A stretch of 51,113 bases of DNA from JAHEJB01 sp041748175 (GTDB lineage Bacteria; Bacteroidota; Rhodothermia; Rhodothermales; Rubricoccaceae), in NCBI GenBank assembly GCA_041748175.1, contig JBGTDU010000015.1, positions 1 to 51,113 of the forward strand. The letters run 5' to 3'. Position numbers and translations under genes: made by a program. Below, piece by piece: positions 17,558-26,232 of this stretch; the first letter of the stretch is position 1; each line of letters begins with the position of its first letter. The notes under the pieces were generated by a model. It was not told the origin of the DNA and made no database searches. It saw only the letters and a list, made by a program, of their open reading frames with translations.

Positions 17558-19984
17558 ATGGAAACGACGACGCTCCCCAAACCGCTGATAAATGGTCACG
17601 CGGCAAGCGCAACATCCACGAAGCCCTTCCGCACCGCCGCCGTTCTGGGCGCAGGCGTGATGGGTAGCCAGATCGCCGCGCACCTCGCCAACGCCGGACT
17701 TCATGTCCTCCTCCTCGACGTCACGCCGGAGGCGATCGGCAAGGAAGGCAGGCCGAACGACATCGTTGAGAGCGCCTTCAAGGCGGCTTCGAAGATGAAC
17801 CCGGAGCCTTTCTTCTCGGAGTCCGTCCAGAAGCGCGTCACGCTCGGCAACTTCGAGGATGACTTCGAGAAGATCTCGGAAGCCGACTGGATCATAGAGG
17901 TCGTCGTCGAGCGGATGGACGTGAAGCGCGACGTGATGGCGCGGATCGAGGAGCACGCCGCTTCGGACGCCGTGATTTCGTCCAATACCTCTGGCTTGCC
18001 GATCCACGAGATTTCGGAAGGACGCTCCGAGGGTTTCAAGCGGCGTTTCCTTGGAACACACTTTTTCAATCCGCCGCGGTACCTCAAGCTTTTCGAGGTC
18101 ATCCCAACGTCAGACACCGACCCCGAAGTGCTGGCGCGCGTCAGCAACTTTGCGCGCGTCCATCTTGGCAAGGGCGTCGTGGTTGCGAAGGACACGCCGA
18201 ACTTCATCGGCAACCGGATTGGCATCTATGGGATGATGGGGGCGCTGCGCCAATTCACCGAAGGGAAATTCAGCATCGAGGAAATCGATGCGCTGACGGG
18301 CGCGTTAATCGGCCACGCGAAGAGCGCCACGTTCCGCACGGCGGATGTGGTGGGCCTCGATACGCTGATTCACGTCACCAAGAACCTGTACGACGGCGTG
18401 CCGGACGACGAGAGCCGCGAAATGTTTGAAGTGCCGCCAGTACTCGCGAAACTCGTCGAAGCCGGGCAGCTCGGCGCAAAATCGAAAGCGGGATTTTACC
18501 AGAAGGGCAAGGATGGCGTCATCCGCTCCATCAACCCGGAGACGATGGAGTACGACGATCCGAAGGACATCGGATTCGATCTATCCGGCATCAAGAAGGC
18601 GGGCGATCTGAAGGCTCGCCTGAATGCCCTGTTTGATGACGGAGGCCGTGCGGGTCAGTTCTTCCGCGAGACAACGTTGGACCTCCTGGGCTACAGCGCC
18701 CGGCGAATTCCTGAAATCACGGACTCGTCCGCCGATCTCGACCGGGCCGTTGCGTGGGGTTTCGGCTGGGAGATGGGTCCATTCGCCGTTTGGGATGCGC
18801 TCGGTGTTGATCGCGTGCGAGACGCGTTGGCGACCGCGAAAATCGGAACGCCGGCTTGGATTGCCGATGTCCCATCGGACGGCTTCTTTGTCGAAAAGGG
18901 CGGCGTGCCTCACGTTTGGAATCGAGAAGTCGGGACCTACGTTGCCGATCCGAAGCCCGCCGACGAATGGGGCTTGAACCTCATCACGCGGGATGAGAAG
19001 AAGACGATCTGGAAGAACTCGGAAGCGGCACTACTCGATGTTGGCGATGGCGTGGGTCTGTTCGAGTTCCGATCAAAGGCCAACAGTCTCGGACAGGAAG
19101 TGATGAACGGTTTGGTCGAGGCTATCGACAAGGTGGAGAACGACGCGAACCTGCGGGGAATTATCGTCGGCAACGAGGGGACCAATTTTTCCGTTGGTGC
19201 CAACCTCGGCGAGGTGGTGATGGGCATGGCCATGGGCGAAGGTGCGGAGGCCATTCGGCCGTTCATCGAAGGGTTCCAGCAGACGATCCTGAAAGTCCGG
19301 TACGCTTCCAAGCCGGTCGTCGTGACGACACATCAGCGTGTGCTGGGCGGCGGTTGCGAGATGGCGATGGCCAGCCCGCAGCCGGTCGCCGCAGCGGAGA
19401 CCTATATCGGGCTCGTTGAACTTGGTGTCGGGCTAATCCCTGCCGGCTGCGGCACCATGATGATGACGGCCAAAGCCGCCGAGGCCGCCGCCAACACCGA
19501 CCGCCCGAGCGAAATCCAGCCGTTCCTGCGGCAATCGTTTGAAGCTATCGCGATGGCAAATGTTGCCACATCGGCGATCAGAGCGAAGGAAATGCGCATC
19601 CTGCCGGAGGAGACGATCGTCGTGATGAACGCCGACCGGCGCTTCCACGTGGCCAAGCAGGAGGTCATCCGCCTCAGCGAGCAGGGCTACCTCCCGCCGC
19701 CGGTTCGGACACACATCCCGGTTCTCGGCGCGCAGGGCCGCGCGCAATTCGCGGTGGCGCTGTTCCAGTTCCAGGAAGGCAAATACATCTCGGAATATGA
19801 CCACTACCTCGCCAGCCGCCTCGCCTGGGTGATGACGGGCGGCGACCTGACCGTGCCCGCCGAAGTCCACGAAGACTACCTTCTCGAACTCGAGCGCGAG
19901 GTCTTCCTGTCGCTCCTCGGCGAGGAAAAAACGCAGGCCCGGATACAGAGCATTTTGACGACCAATAAACCTCTTCGCAATTAA
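17558..19984 (+). CDS. fadN: 3-hydroxyacyl-CoA dehydrogenase / enoyl-CoA hydratase (FadN type)
   Basis: 808 residues. Catalyses the hydration and NAD-dependent dehydrogenation steps of beta-oxidation. The Rossmann domain comes first (VLGAGVMGSQIAAHLANAG near residue 29), followed by the dehydrogenase block FKRRFLGTHFFNPPRYLKLFE and helical C-terminal dehydrogenase domains. The crotonase-like hydratase is at the C-terminal end (LFEFRSKANSLGQEVMNGL near 490; GGGCEMAMA for the oxyanion region). This dehydrogenase-then-hydratase order is that of Bacillus FadN (YusL), opposite to Escherichia FadB/FadJ. Length matches FadN (about 790). The thiolase partner follows 45 bases later. The start follows CTTCCCCAATT with no Shine-Dalgarno. 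Confidence 0.93.
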   Translation: METTTLPKPLINGHAASATSTKPFRTAAVLGAGVMGSQIAAHLANAGLHVLLLDVTPEAIGKEGRPNDIVESAFKAASKMNPEPFFSESVQKRVTLGNFEDDFEKISEADWIIEVVVERMDVKRDVMARIEEHAASDAVISSNTSGLPIHEISEGRSEGFKRRFLGTHFFNPPRYLKLFEVIPTSDTDPEVLARVSNFARVHLGKGVVVAKDTPNFIGNRIGIYGMMGALRQFTEGKFSIEEIDALTGALIGHAKSATFRTADVVGLDTLIHVTKNLYDGVPDDESREMFEVPPVLAKLVEAGQLGAKSKAGFYQKGKDGVIRSINPETMEYDDPKDIGFDLSGIKKAGDLKARLNALFDDGGRAGQFFRETTLDLLGYSARRIPEITDSSADLDRAVAWGFGWEMGPFAVWDALGVDRVRDALATAKIGTPAWIADVPSDGFFVEKGGVPHVWNREVGTYVADPKPADEWGLNLITRDEKKTIWKNSEAALLDVGDGVGLFEFRSKANSLGQEVMNGLVEAIDKVENDANLRGIIVGNEGTNFSVGANLGEVVMGMAMGEGAEAIRPFIEGFQQTILKVRYASKPVVVTTHQRVLGGGCEMAMASPQPVAAAETYIGLVELGVGLIPAGCGTMMMTAKAAEAAANTDRPSEIQPFLRQSFEAIAMANVATSAIRAKEMRILPEETIVVMNADRRFHVAKQEVIRLSEQGYLPPPVRTHIPVLGAQGRAQFAVALFQFQEGKYISEYDHYLASRLAWVMTGGDLTVPAEVHEDYLLELEREVFLSLLGEEKTQARIQSILTTNKPLRN

Positions 19985-19989
19985 GCCTA

Positions 19990-20009
19990 GGACACGATAT
20001 AACGTGTCC
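19990..20009. repeat. 7-bp palindrome between fadN and thiolase
   Basis: GGACACG (19990-19996) pairs with CGTGTCC (20003-20009) over a 6-base AT loop, 5 bases after the fadN stop. The outer sequence (TAGGAC...GTCCCTAC) resembles the frame of the palindrome at 17333, while the inner bases differ but still pair. No T-tract follows, so it probably does not block transcription into the thiolase gene. Confidence 0.55.
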
Positions 20010-20029
20010 CTACAAGGAACCGCCTCCCC

Positions 20030-21223
20030 ATGCAACTCCACGACGCCTACATCGTCGCCGCCGTCCGAACGCCGGTTGGCAAAGCGAATAAAGGCACCCT
20101 CCGCAATGTCCATCCCGTCGAACTCGGCGCGGTCGCCGTAAAAGGCGCAATGGCCCGCGTTCCAGGACTTGATGGATCCATGATCGACGACGTGCTCATT
20201 GGCTGCGCCTTTCCCGAGGGTCCGCAAGGCACAAACTTCGCGCGTGCGATTGCGCAGAAGGCAGGTCTGCCAGATGAAGCTCCGGGCGCTACGATCAACC
20301 GGTTCTGCTCGTCCGGCTTGCAGACCATCGCGCAGGCATACAATTCCGTGGCGCTTGGCCAGGCGGATTGCGTCATCGCAGGCGGAACTGAGTGCATGAG
20401 CCAGGTGCCGATGGGAGGCTTCTACTTCGCACCGAATCCATCGCTAGCGGTTGAAGATCCGGACTTCTATGCGGCGATGGGCATTACCGCAGAGAACGTA
20501 GCCGACAAGTTCGGCGTGAGTCGTGAAGACCAGGATGCCTTCGCCTTCAGTTCGCATCAGAAGGCCCTGAACGCCATCGAGAGTGGGCGGTTTGAGGACG
20601 AGATCATCCCGGTGCCCATCTCTGAGGTCGATTACGACGACGAGACGCGTTCCTCAAAGACGGTCGAGTTCACGCATTCGGTCGATGAAGGCCCGCGAGC
20701 CGATTCCACCCTCGAAGCTTTAGCGAGCCTCCGCCCTGCGTTCAAGATCGGCGGTTCGGTGACGGCCGGTAACTCCTCGCAGATGAACGACGGCGCAGCG
20801 GCCACGATCATTATGAGTAAAGCTCGCGCTGAAGAAACGGGTGCCACGCCAATGGCGCGGATGCTCGGCTTCGCCGTTGCAGGCGTGGATCCGGCCATTA
20901 TGGGCATCGGGCCGGTGGAAGCCGTGCCAAAGGTCCTCAAGCAGGTTGGCCTGAATCTCGATGACATCGGTCTGTTCGAACTGAACGAGGCCTTCGCCAG
21001 CCAGTCGCTGGCCGTAATGCGTGAGCTTGGCATCAATCAATCCATCGTCAATGTGAACGGCGGAGCTATTGCGCTGGGCCACCCGCTGGGTTGCACGGGC
21101 GCGAAGCTCGCCGCCACGCTCCTCCACGAAATGAAGCGCCGCAATATCCGCTACGGCGTTTGCACCATGTGCATCGGCGGCGGGATGGGTGCTGCGGCGG
21201 TGTTTGAGAACGTGGCGGCCTGA
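20030..21223 (+). CDS. fadA: acetyl-CoA acyltransferase (thiolase)
   Basis: 397 residues. Cleaves 3-ketoacyl-CoA to acetyl-CoA and a shortened acyl-CoA. All thiolase signatures are present: nucleophilic Cys in NRFCSSGLQTIAQA (near residue 92), NGGAIALGHPLGCTGAK with the catalytic His (near 350), and CTMCIGGGMGAAAVFE with the second Cys (near 385). QMNDGAAATIIMS is conserved. The context of FadN immediately upstream and an acyl-CoA synthetase before it supports a beta-oxidation (degradative) role. No acyl-CoA dehydrogenase or electron-transfer flavoprotein lies in the window, so the first oxidation step must be encoded elsewhere. The leader AACCGCCTCCCC precedes the ATG. Confidence 0.94.
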   Translation: MQLHDAYIVAAVRTPVGKANKGTLRNVHPVELGAVAVKGAMARVPGLDGSMIDDVLIGCAFPEGPQGTNFARAIAQKAGLPDEAPGATINRFCSSGLQTIAQAYNSVALGQADCVIAGGTECMSQVPMGGFYFAPNPSLAVEDPDFYAAMGITAENVADKFGVSREDQDAFAFSSHQKALNAIESGRFEDEIIPVPISEVDYDDETRSSKTVEFTHSVDEGPRADSTLEALASLRPAFKIGGSVTAGNSSQMNDGAAATIIMSKARAEETGATPMARMLGFAVAGVDPAIMGIGPVEAVPKVLKQVGLNLDDIGLFELNEAFASQSLAVMRELGINQSIVNVNGGAIALGHPLGCTGAKLAATLLHEMKRRNIRYGVCTMCIGGGMGAAAVFENVAA

Positions 21224-21335
21224 TCGATGCGGGAAGGACAGATTTTCCTTTGGGACAAACCCGGTGAACTCCGCTTACGTTTCGACCTTGGTCGTAGGCT
21301 GCCCAGGGAGTCGGCAGAACGAATCATCAGCCCGG

Positions 21336-21355
21336 CGTCGGACGCGAGTCCGACG
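21336..21355. other. 8-bp perfect hairpin after the thiolase gene
   Basis: CGTCGGAC (21336-21343) and GTCCGACG (21348-21355) enclose a GCGA (GNRA-type) loop in the gap between the thiolase and the convergent small gene at 21443. There is no T-tract on either side, so intrinsic termination is doubtful. It may protect the fad mRNA 3' end. Confidence 0.45.
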
Positions 21356-21442
21356 GACCCAATGTCGGTCTCCCAGGTTCGTCCATCTCCCAGGATCTTT
21401 CTCGGGAGCGCCTCGCGTTCTCTCGTCAGCGAAGGGGGGACC

Positions 21443-21739
21443 TCAACTGATCCAGCTTTGCCAGAGATCGGCCCCGCACGGCTTATCGCCGACGTTCTTG
21501 ACGTAGATCTTCGTTTGCAGCTTGTCGCTGTCGTCGTTGTCCCGGAGGTGATAACAAGTCACCTGGGTGACCTCGACCCTCCCACTCTCGCTGCCATGTG
21601 GCCCCGAAGGCGTCGGCACGACCGGATAAGCGAAGTAGCCCAGCACCGTGTCCGCTGGGGCGTTCCAAGTAAAGCTCTTTGTTGAGCCTGGGGCAATGGT
21701 GCTGAAAGTGTAGATCTTCCGTTTCTCGATGGTTGCCAT
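21443..21739 (-). CDS. small conserved-looking protein, unknown function
   Basis: 98 residues from an ATG at 21739 preceded by AAGGAG at 4 bases, one of the clearest Shine-Dalgarno sequences in the window; core genes here mostly lack one. The protein begins MATIEKRKIYTFSTIAPGST, is predicted mainly beta-strand, and ends with DLWQSWIS. FAYPVVPTPSGPHGSESGRV is a distinctive middle segment. No signal peptide or membrane segment. The frame stays open upstream to 22072, but those residues look random. It is convergent to the thiolase and sits beside a decayed sorting-domain gene, so it may have arrived with foreign DNA. I do not recognise the family. Confidence 0.65.
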   Translation of the reverse strand: MATIEKRKIYTFSTIAPGSTKSFTWNAPADTVLGYFAYPVVPTPSGPHGSESGRVEVTQVTCYHLRDNDDSDKLQTKIYVKNVGDKPCGADLWQSWIS

Positions 21740-21869
21740 AAGTCTCCTTGCCCGTCTGGGCGGATAAAACGTAATTGCCTCGGTGAACCGTTCTGGCACC
21801 CCAAAGTAGGGCGTGTGTCGGTACCAAACAAGAAGAGGCAGCCTCCCAAACTCTTGGACAGCACTGAGC

Positions 21870-22151
21870 AGGTCGGCCGGACCCATTTGAGTTATCGAAC
21901 TGAAATCGCGTTCGCCGGCCGGGTGCGCAGCTACGTTCACCTCCACAACCTCACGCACCCGGAGTAGAACCTGCCGAGGTCGTCTTCCACGTAGAGAGTG
22001 CGGCCGATTTGCTGTTGACGAAGACCATCCATCCGGAGGTAGAAGCCCTGTGCACGTTCGCGCTGTCCCCAAACTATCCGAATCCGTTCAATCCGAGCAC
22101 GACGCTGGCAGCGTGGCCACAAAGATCAGAGGGATGACGGTGTTGAAGTGA
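21870..22151 (+). pseudogene. decayed copy of the type IX sorting-domain protein 3' half
   Basis: From about 21970 the DNA closely follows the gene at 7650. GCCGAGGTCGTCTTCCAC, the GACCATCCAT block and the codons for LSPNYPNPFNPSTTLA (to about 22110) are all recognisable, and weaker similarity extends back to about 21870. After TTLA the copy jumps to a frame-shifted VATKIRGMTVLK, the counterpart of ISTKIRRMTLVK, and then a stop at 22151. About 170 bases of the sorting domain are therefore deleted. Several stops and frame changes occur upstream. It marks the right edge of the insert between truB and ribF. Confidence 0.75.
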
Positions 22152-22274
22152 GACAGGGATAAGTGAGAAGGGAAGAGGGGAAAGGAAGCAACACATCAGC
22201 ATGGCTAGATTGCGCTTTGCTGAAAGGAGACACCCTCCATTTCCTCCATCCTCCCACTCCCTCATTCCCAAACC

Positions 22275-23210
22275 GTGCTACGCGAATACGGCCCGGACGA
22301 AATAACCCGCGACGACGCCTCCGTGCTCACCACCGGCACCTTCGATGGCGTCCATCTCGGGCATCAGGCCATCCTGACGTACCTCGTTGAACGCGCAGAC
22401 GTCGTCGGTGGGAAGGCGACCGTGGTGACGTTTGACCCGCATCCACGCGAGGTCCTCGGGAACAGCCATTTGCCGATCCTCACTACACTCGACGAAAGGG
22501 CAGATATGCTGGAATCCCTCGGTGTTGCCCGCTTTGTGGTTCTGCCGTTCACACGTGACCTCTCGCTGCTCGAACCGGAATTGTATGTCGCGGATGTACT
22601 GCTCGGGCTGGTTGGCATGCAGAAAATCGTGGTTGGATACGACCACCGCTTTGGCCGCAACCGCTCCGGCGACCGGGCCGCGCTGCAGGCTCTCGGCGAG
22701 GCGCACGGCTTTTCCGTGGCCGTCATCCCCGAACGGGTTGTCGCAGGCATCACGGTTTCATCGACGAAAATCAGAAAGGCGCTGGTTGAGGACGGAGACG
22801 TCCGACTAGCCGCCTCGCTGCTTGGTCGGCCATACAGTTTCGCGGGGACGGTCGTCAAAGGCGATCAGCGCGGCAGGCAGATTGGCTACCCAACGGCCAA
22901 CCTTCGCGCCGAGCATCCGCGCAAGCTTATGCCCAAGCCCGGCGTCTACGCCGTCCGCGCGGAAATAGGGCGGGGAGTGTTCGATGGGATGATGAACATT
23001 GGCCTTAGGCCGACCTTCGAGACAGACGGCCACATGCTGGCCGAAGTTCACTTGTTTGGTTTTGACGGCGATCTTTACGGCACAAAGCTGCGGGTCTCCT
23101 TTGTCGACCGATTGCGCGACGAGCGACGGTTTGAGGGGGTGGAGGCACTCGCGGCGCAACTTCATGAAGACAAGAAGCAGGCAGCCGAAGTCCTCAACAG
23201 CGTACTTTGA
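22275..23210 (+). CDS. ribF: bifunctional riboflavin kinase / FAD synthetase
   Basis: Phosphorylates riboflavin to FMN and adenylylates FMN to FAD. 311 residues from a GTG at 22275 (MLREYGPDEI); the leader ATTCCCAAACC lacks a Shine-Dalgarno. The N-terminal nucleotidyltransferase domain has TTGTFDGVHLGHQAIL (HxGH motif near residue 31) and VVGYDHRFGRNRSGD; SSTKIRKALVEDGDV follows. The C-terminal kinase domain has GTVVKGDQRGRQIGYPTANL (near 195; the PTAN motif binds ATP and riboflavin) and GMMNIGLRPTF. Typical length. In other genomes it directly follows truB, so this is the downstream half of the split operon. No FMN riboswitch is visible upstream. Confidence 0.95.
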   Translation: MLREYGPDEITRDDASVLTTGTFDGVHLGHQAILTYLVERADVVGGKATVVTFDPHPREVLGNSHLPILTTLDERADMLESLGVARFVVLPFTRDLSLLEPELYVADVLLGLVGMQKIVVGYDHRFGRNRSGDRAALQALGEAHGFSVAVIPERVVAGITVSSTKIRKALVEDGDVRLAASLLGRPYSFAGTVVKGDQRGRQIGYPTANLRAEHPRKLMPKPGVYAVRAEIGRGVFDGMMNIGLRPTFETDGHMLAEVHLFGFDGDLYGTKLRVSFVDRLRDERRFEGVEALAAQLHEDKKQAAEVLNSVL

Positions 23211-23337
23211 AGAGCTTAAAATCGGCGAAAGCAGCCGGGAGACGGCACACGACAGACATCCCTCCGCGGCGTGGCCGCAGGCTGTCCTCTTCTTTAGCAT
23301 CCTCGCGCATCTAAAGCAGAGACATCCCAAATCCTAC

Positions 23338-23604
23338 ATGATTTCAACGGAACAAAAGCTGGAACTCATCGCCACACACGGTGCCAGCGACAAGGACACT
23401 GGCAAACCAGAGGTTCAGATAGCCATCTTCTCGGCGCGCATCAACGACCTCACGGACCACCTTAAAAGCAATCGGAAAGACCACACCACGCGGCGTGGCC
23501 TTCTCAGGATGGTCGGTAAGCGCCGCCGCCTTCTCAACTATCTGATGGCCACCGATATCGAGCGGTACCGCGCCATCATTAAGGAGCTGGGCATTCGCAA
23601 GTAA
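23338..23604 (+). CDS. rpsO: 30S ribosomal protein S15
   Basis: 88 residues from the ATG at 23338. S15 binds 16S rRNA early in 30S assembly. The family pattern is complete: GKPEVQIAIFSARINDLTDHL, then DHTTRRGLLRMVGKRRRLLNYL, then IKELGIRK at the end. It sits between ribF and pnp, the usual bacterial position. The frame is open upstream, but that stretch is not S15-like, and the ATG is in the family start position. The 263-base gap to pnp may be a regulatory leader, since rpsO and pnp are cotranscribed and processed by RNase III in enterobacteria. Confidence 0.96.
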   Translation: MISTEQKLELIATHGASDKDTGKPEVQIAIFSARINDLTDHLKSNRKDHTTRRGLLRMVGKRRRLLNYLMATDIERYRAIIKELGIRK

Positions 23605-23633
23605 TGCCTTTCTGGCGGCGTCTCTGAAAGGGG

Positions 23634-23669
23634 GAACCGCTTTTTCGTTACGAGCCGCACGAGCGGTTC
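23634..23669 (+). promoter_or_regulatory. stem-loop in the rpsO-pnp gap
   Basis: GAACCGCT (23634-23641) pairs with AGCGGTTC (23662-23669) across a 20-base loop, 30 bases after the rpsO stop. A T5 run lies inside the loop, not after the stem. It could be a processing site or leader structure for pnp. This is a structural observation only. Confidence 0.35.
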
Positions 23670-23866
23670 ATTATCTGCGTCGCTCTGCATCGCGACATCC
23701 ATTTCCACGGTTCGGCAGTCAGTTCACTGCGGTTCGGCCAACTTCGACGATAGGATTCGTCGGCCCGCAGCAAACTGATTCCCGGCCAACCTCCCCGCGA
23801 ACCTGCGGGTATCGTGGACAGGCCTAGCGAGTGCAGGACGCGCACTCATCAACTCAAACAAACCCC

Positions 23867-26131
23867 ATGAACGCAATAACACATTCCATTGAGGTAGCGG
23901 GCAAAACGCTTAACCTTGAAACTGGCAAGCTCGCCAAGCAGGCCCACGGCTCCGTCGTCATCAGCCTCGGCGATACGATGGTGCTCAGCACAGCGGTCAT
24001 CTCCCCGGACGTACGTCCTGGGCAGGATTTCTTCCCGCTGACGGTTGACTACCGCGAACGCTACTCTGCCGCCGGTTCCTTCCCAGGCGGTTTCATGAAG
24101 CGCGAGGCCCGCCCGACTGACAAGGAGGTTCTTACCTCGCGTTTGATCGACCGCACGCTGCGTCCGCTTTTCCCTGATGGCTTCATCAACGAAGTCCAGG
24201 TTCTCAACTTCCTTCTCTCGGCGGACATCGAAATCGACGCCGACTGCATCGCTGGTGTCGCATCGAGTGCCGCCGTGCTGCTATCCGGCGGCCCGTTCGC
24301 CGGGCCGACGGCGCACGTTCGCGTAGGCCGCGTCAATGGCGAGTTCATCCTCTACCCCACGAAGGCGGAGCGCTCCGAAAGCGATTTCGACTTGATCGTC
24401 GCCGGCAAGGCCGATGCGATCGTGATGGTGGAAGGTGAGATGTCGGAGGTTTCGGAGGCCGACATGGTCGCCGCCCTCGAATTCGCCCACACCCATATCA
24501 AGACGATCTGCGCCGGTCTTCTGGAGTTGAAAGCCAAGTTTGAGGCTGATCGCGGCGCGATAACACCGATGGAGTACACGACGACTGCCCCCGATGCTGG
24601 CCTCATCGCCAAAATCAAAGACTTGGTTGGCAGTGAGATCGAAGCGCACCTCCGCGCTCCGTATTCCAAGGAGACGTTCTACGCTGGAATCAAGAGTATC
24701 CGCAACAAGATGATTGTCGGAGTCTTTGGCGAGGGCGACGGCGCGATTGCGGCGGACGCCGATGGTTTCTCTGTGGACGACTACAAGAGCGCCTACAAGA
24801 ATGCCGAGGCCGAAGTCATGCGCGAGCTGATCCTCAATGAAGGTCTTCGGCTTGATGGCCGCGCCACGGACGAAGTCCGCCCGATTTGGAGTGAGGTGGG
24901 TTACCTGCCCCGCGTCCACGGTTCGTGCGTCTTCACGCGTGGAGAAACGCAGGCACTTGCGCAGGTAACGCTGGGCACGGGCCGCAATGTTCAGGCGGTC
25001 GATCAGGTTTTCGACCAGGAGGACAAGCGCTTCTACCTACACTACAATTTCCCTCCGTTCTCCGTCGGCGAGGCCCGTTTCATGCGCGGCCCAGGCCGTC
25101 GAGAGATCGGGCACGGCTATCTCGCCGAACGCGCGCTCAAGCCGATGCTCCCGAGCGACGCCGAGTTCCCCTACACCATCCGGCTGATTTCAGACATTCT
25201 GGAATCAAACGGTTCGTCGTCGATGGCCTCTGTATGCGGTGGTTCGCTGGCGCTGATGGACGCGGGTGTTCCGCTCAAGAAGCCGGTTTCCGGCATCGCG
25301 ATGGGCCTTATTGATGGTGGAGAAAAAGTCGCCATTTTGAGTGACATCCTTGGCACCGAGGACCATCTCGGCGACATGGACTTCAAGGTATGTGGCACCC
25401 GCGATGGGATCACGGCTTGCCAGATGGATATCAAGATTGATGGCCTCACGAGCGAAACCATGTCGCGGGCGCTGGATCAAGCACGCGTCGGTCGTCATCA
25501 CATCCTCGACGAAATGGCCAAGACCCTGGATGCCCCGCGTCCGGAACTTGCGCCGACGGCACCGCGCCTTATCCAGATCATCATCGATACGGATTACATC
25601 GGTGCGATCATAGGGCCAGGCGGCAAGATCATCAAGGGCATCCAGGCCGAAACGGGCGCGCAGATAGATATCGACGAGCGCGACGGCAAAGGTTTCGTTA
25701 CGATCTCTTCGACCGACATGGATTCTGCCAACAGGGCCATCGAGTTCATCAAGGGCATCGTAACCCAGCCGGAGATCGGCATCGAGTACGAGGGTACGGT
25801 CAAGAACATGCTTCCGTTTGGTGCGATCCTCGAGATCATGCCCGGCAAGGAGGCCATGCTTCACGTCTCCGAAATGGCGCACGGGTTTGTTGAGAACCCT
25901 GACGACCACGTGCAGGTCGGCGACAAGATTCAGGTCCAGCTCATCGAGGTACGCAATGACGGCAAGCTCCGCGTAAGCCGCAAGCCGTTCCTCCCGGAGC
26001 CGACGGAAGAGGAGAAGGCCGAGATGCAGCGTAAGCGCGAAGAGCACAAGGCCCGCGGCGGCAACCGCAACGGCGACCGCCGGGGAGGTGGCGGACGTGA
26101 CGGCGGACGCGGTGGAGACCGCAGGCGGTAG
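23867..26131 (+). CDS. pnp: polyribonucleotide nucleotidyltransferase (PNPase)
   Basis: 754 residues from the ATG at 23867 (leader AAACCCC). Phosphorolytic 3'-5' exoribonuclease of mRNA decay. Order: first RNase PH domain (HGSVVISLGDTMVL near residue 25, FPLTVDYRERYSAAGSFPGGF near 55), all-helical linker, second catalytic RNase PH domain (LRLDGRATDEVRPI near 330; RREIGHGYLAERAL; SNGSSSMASVCGGSLALMDA near 450), KH domain (GAIIGPGGKIIKGIQAETGA near 580) and S1 domain (EYEGTVKNMLPFGAILEIMPG near 645). The extreme C-terminus is an Arg/Gly-rich tail, likely for RNA binding. A strong intrinsic terminator follows at 26186. Confidence 0.97.
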   Translation: MNAITHSIEVAGKTLNLETGKLAKQAHGSVVISLGDTMVLSTAVISPDVRPGQDFFPLTVDYRERYSAAGSFPGGFMKREARPTDKEVLTSRLIDRTLRPLFPDGFINEVQVLNFLLSADIEIDADCIAGVASSAAVLLSGGPFAGPTAHVRVGRVNGEFILYPTKAERSESDFDLIVAGKADAIVMVEGEMSEVSEADMVAALEFAHTHIKTICAGLLELKAKFEADRGAITPMEYTTTAPDAGLIAKIKDLVGSEIEAHLRAPYSKETFYAGIKSIRNKMIVGVFGEGDGAIAADADGFSVDDYKSAYKNAEAEVMRELILNEGLRLDGRATDEVRPIWSEVGYLPRVHGSCVFTRGETQALAQVTLGTGRNVQAVDQVFDQEDKRFYLHYNFPPFSVGEARFMRGPGRREIGHGYLAERALKPMLPSDAEFPYTIRLISDILESNGSSSMASVCGGSLALMDAGVPLKKPVSGIAMGLIDGGEKVAILSDILGTEDHLGDMDFKVCGTRDGITACQMDIKIDGLTSETMSRALDQARVGRHHILDEMAKTLDAPRPELAPTAPRLIQIIIDTDYIGAIIGPGGKIIKGIQAETGAQIDIDERDGKGFVTISSTDMDSANRAIEFIKGIVTQPEIGIEYEGTVKNMLPFGAILEIMPGKEAMLHVSEMAHGFVENPDDHVQVGDKIQVQLIEVRNDGKLRVSRKPFLPEPTEEEKAEMQRKREEHKARGGNRNGDRRGGGGRDGGRGGDRRR

Positions 26132-26185
26132 GTATCCCTTGTTGGGGCATGGCATGCCGTACCCCTACGACAGTCGGCAGAGAAT

Positions 26186-26219
26186 GCCCCGGCCTCCTTC
26201 TGCGAGGACGGGGCTTTTT
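26186..26219 (+). terminator. intrinsic terminator after pnp
   Basis: GCCCCG (26186-26191) pairs with CGGGGC (26209-26214). After one mismatch, CCTC (26193-26196) pairs with GAGG (26204-26207) over a 7-base loop. TTTTT (26215-26219) follows directly. It lies 54 bases after the pnp stop and 14 bases before the next ATG, so it separates the ribosomal/RNA operon from the MNT/HEPN pair. Confidence 0.85.
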
Positions 26220-26232
26220 GTATCATGGTGCC

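Noticed and set aside
21227..21685. 152-codon plus-strand frame after the thiolase
   Set aside because: Second half is antisense to the better supported 98-residue gene with its Shine-Dalgarno; composition looks random.
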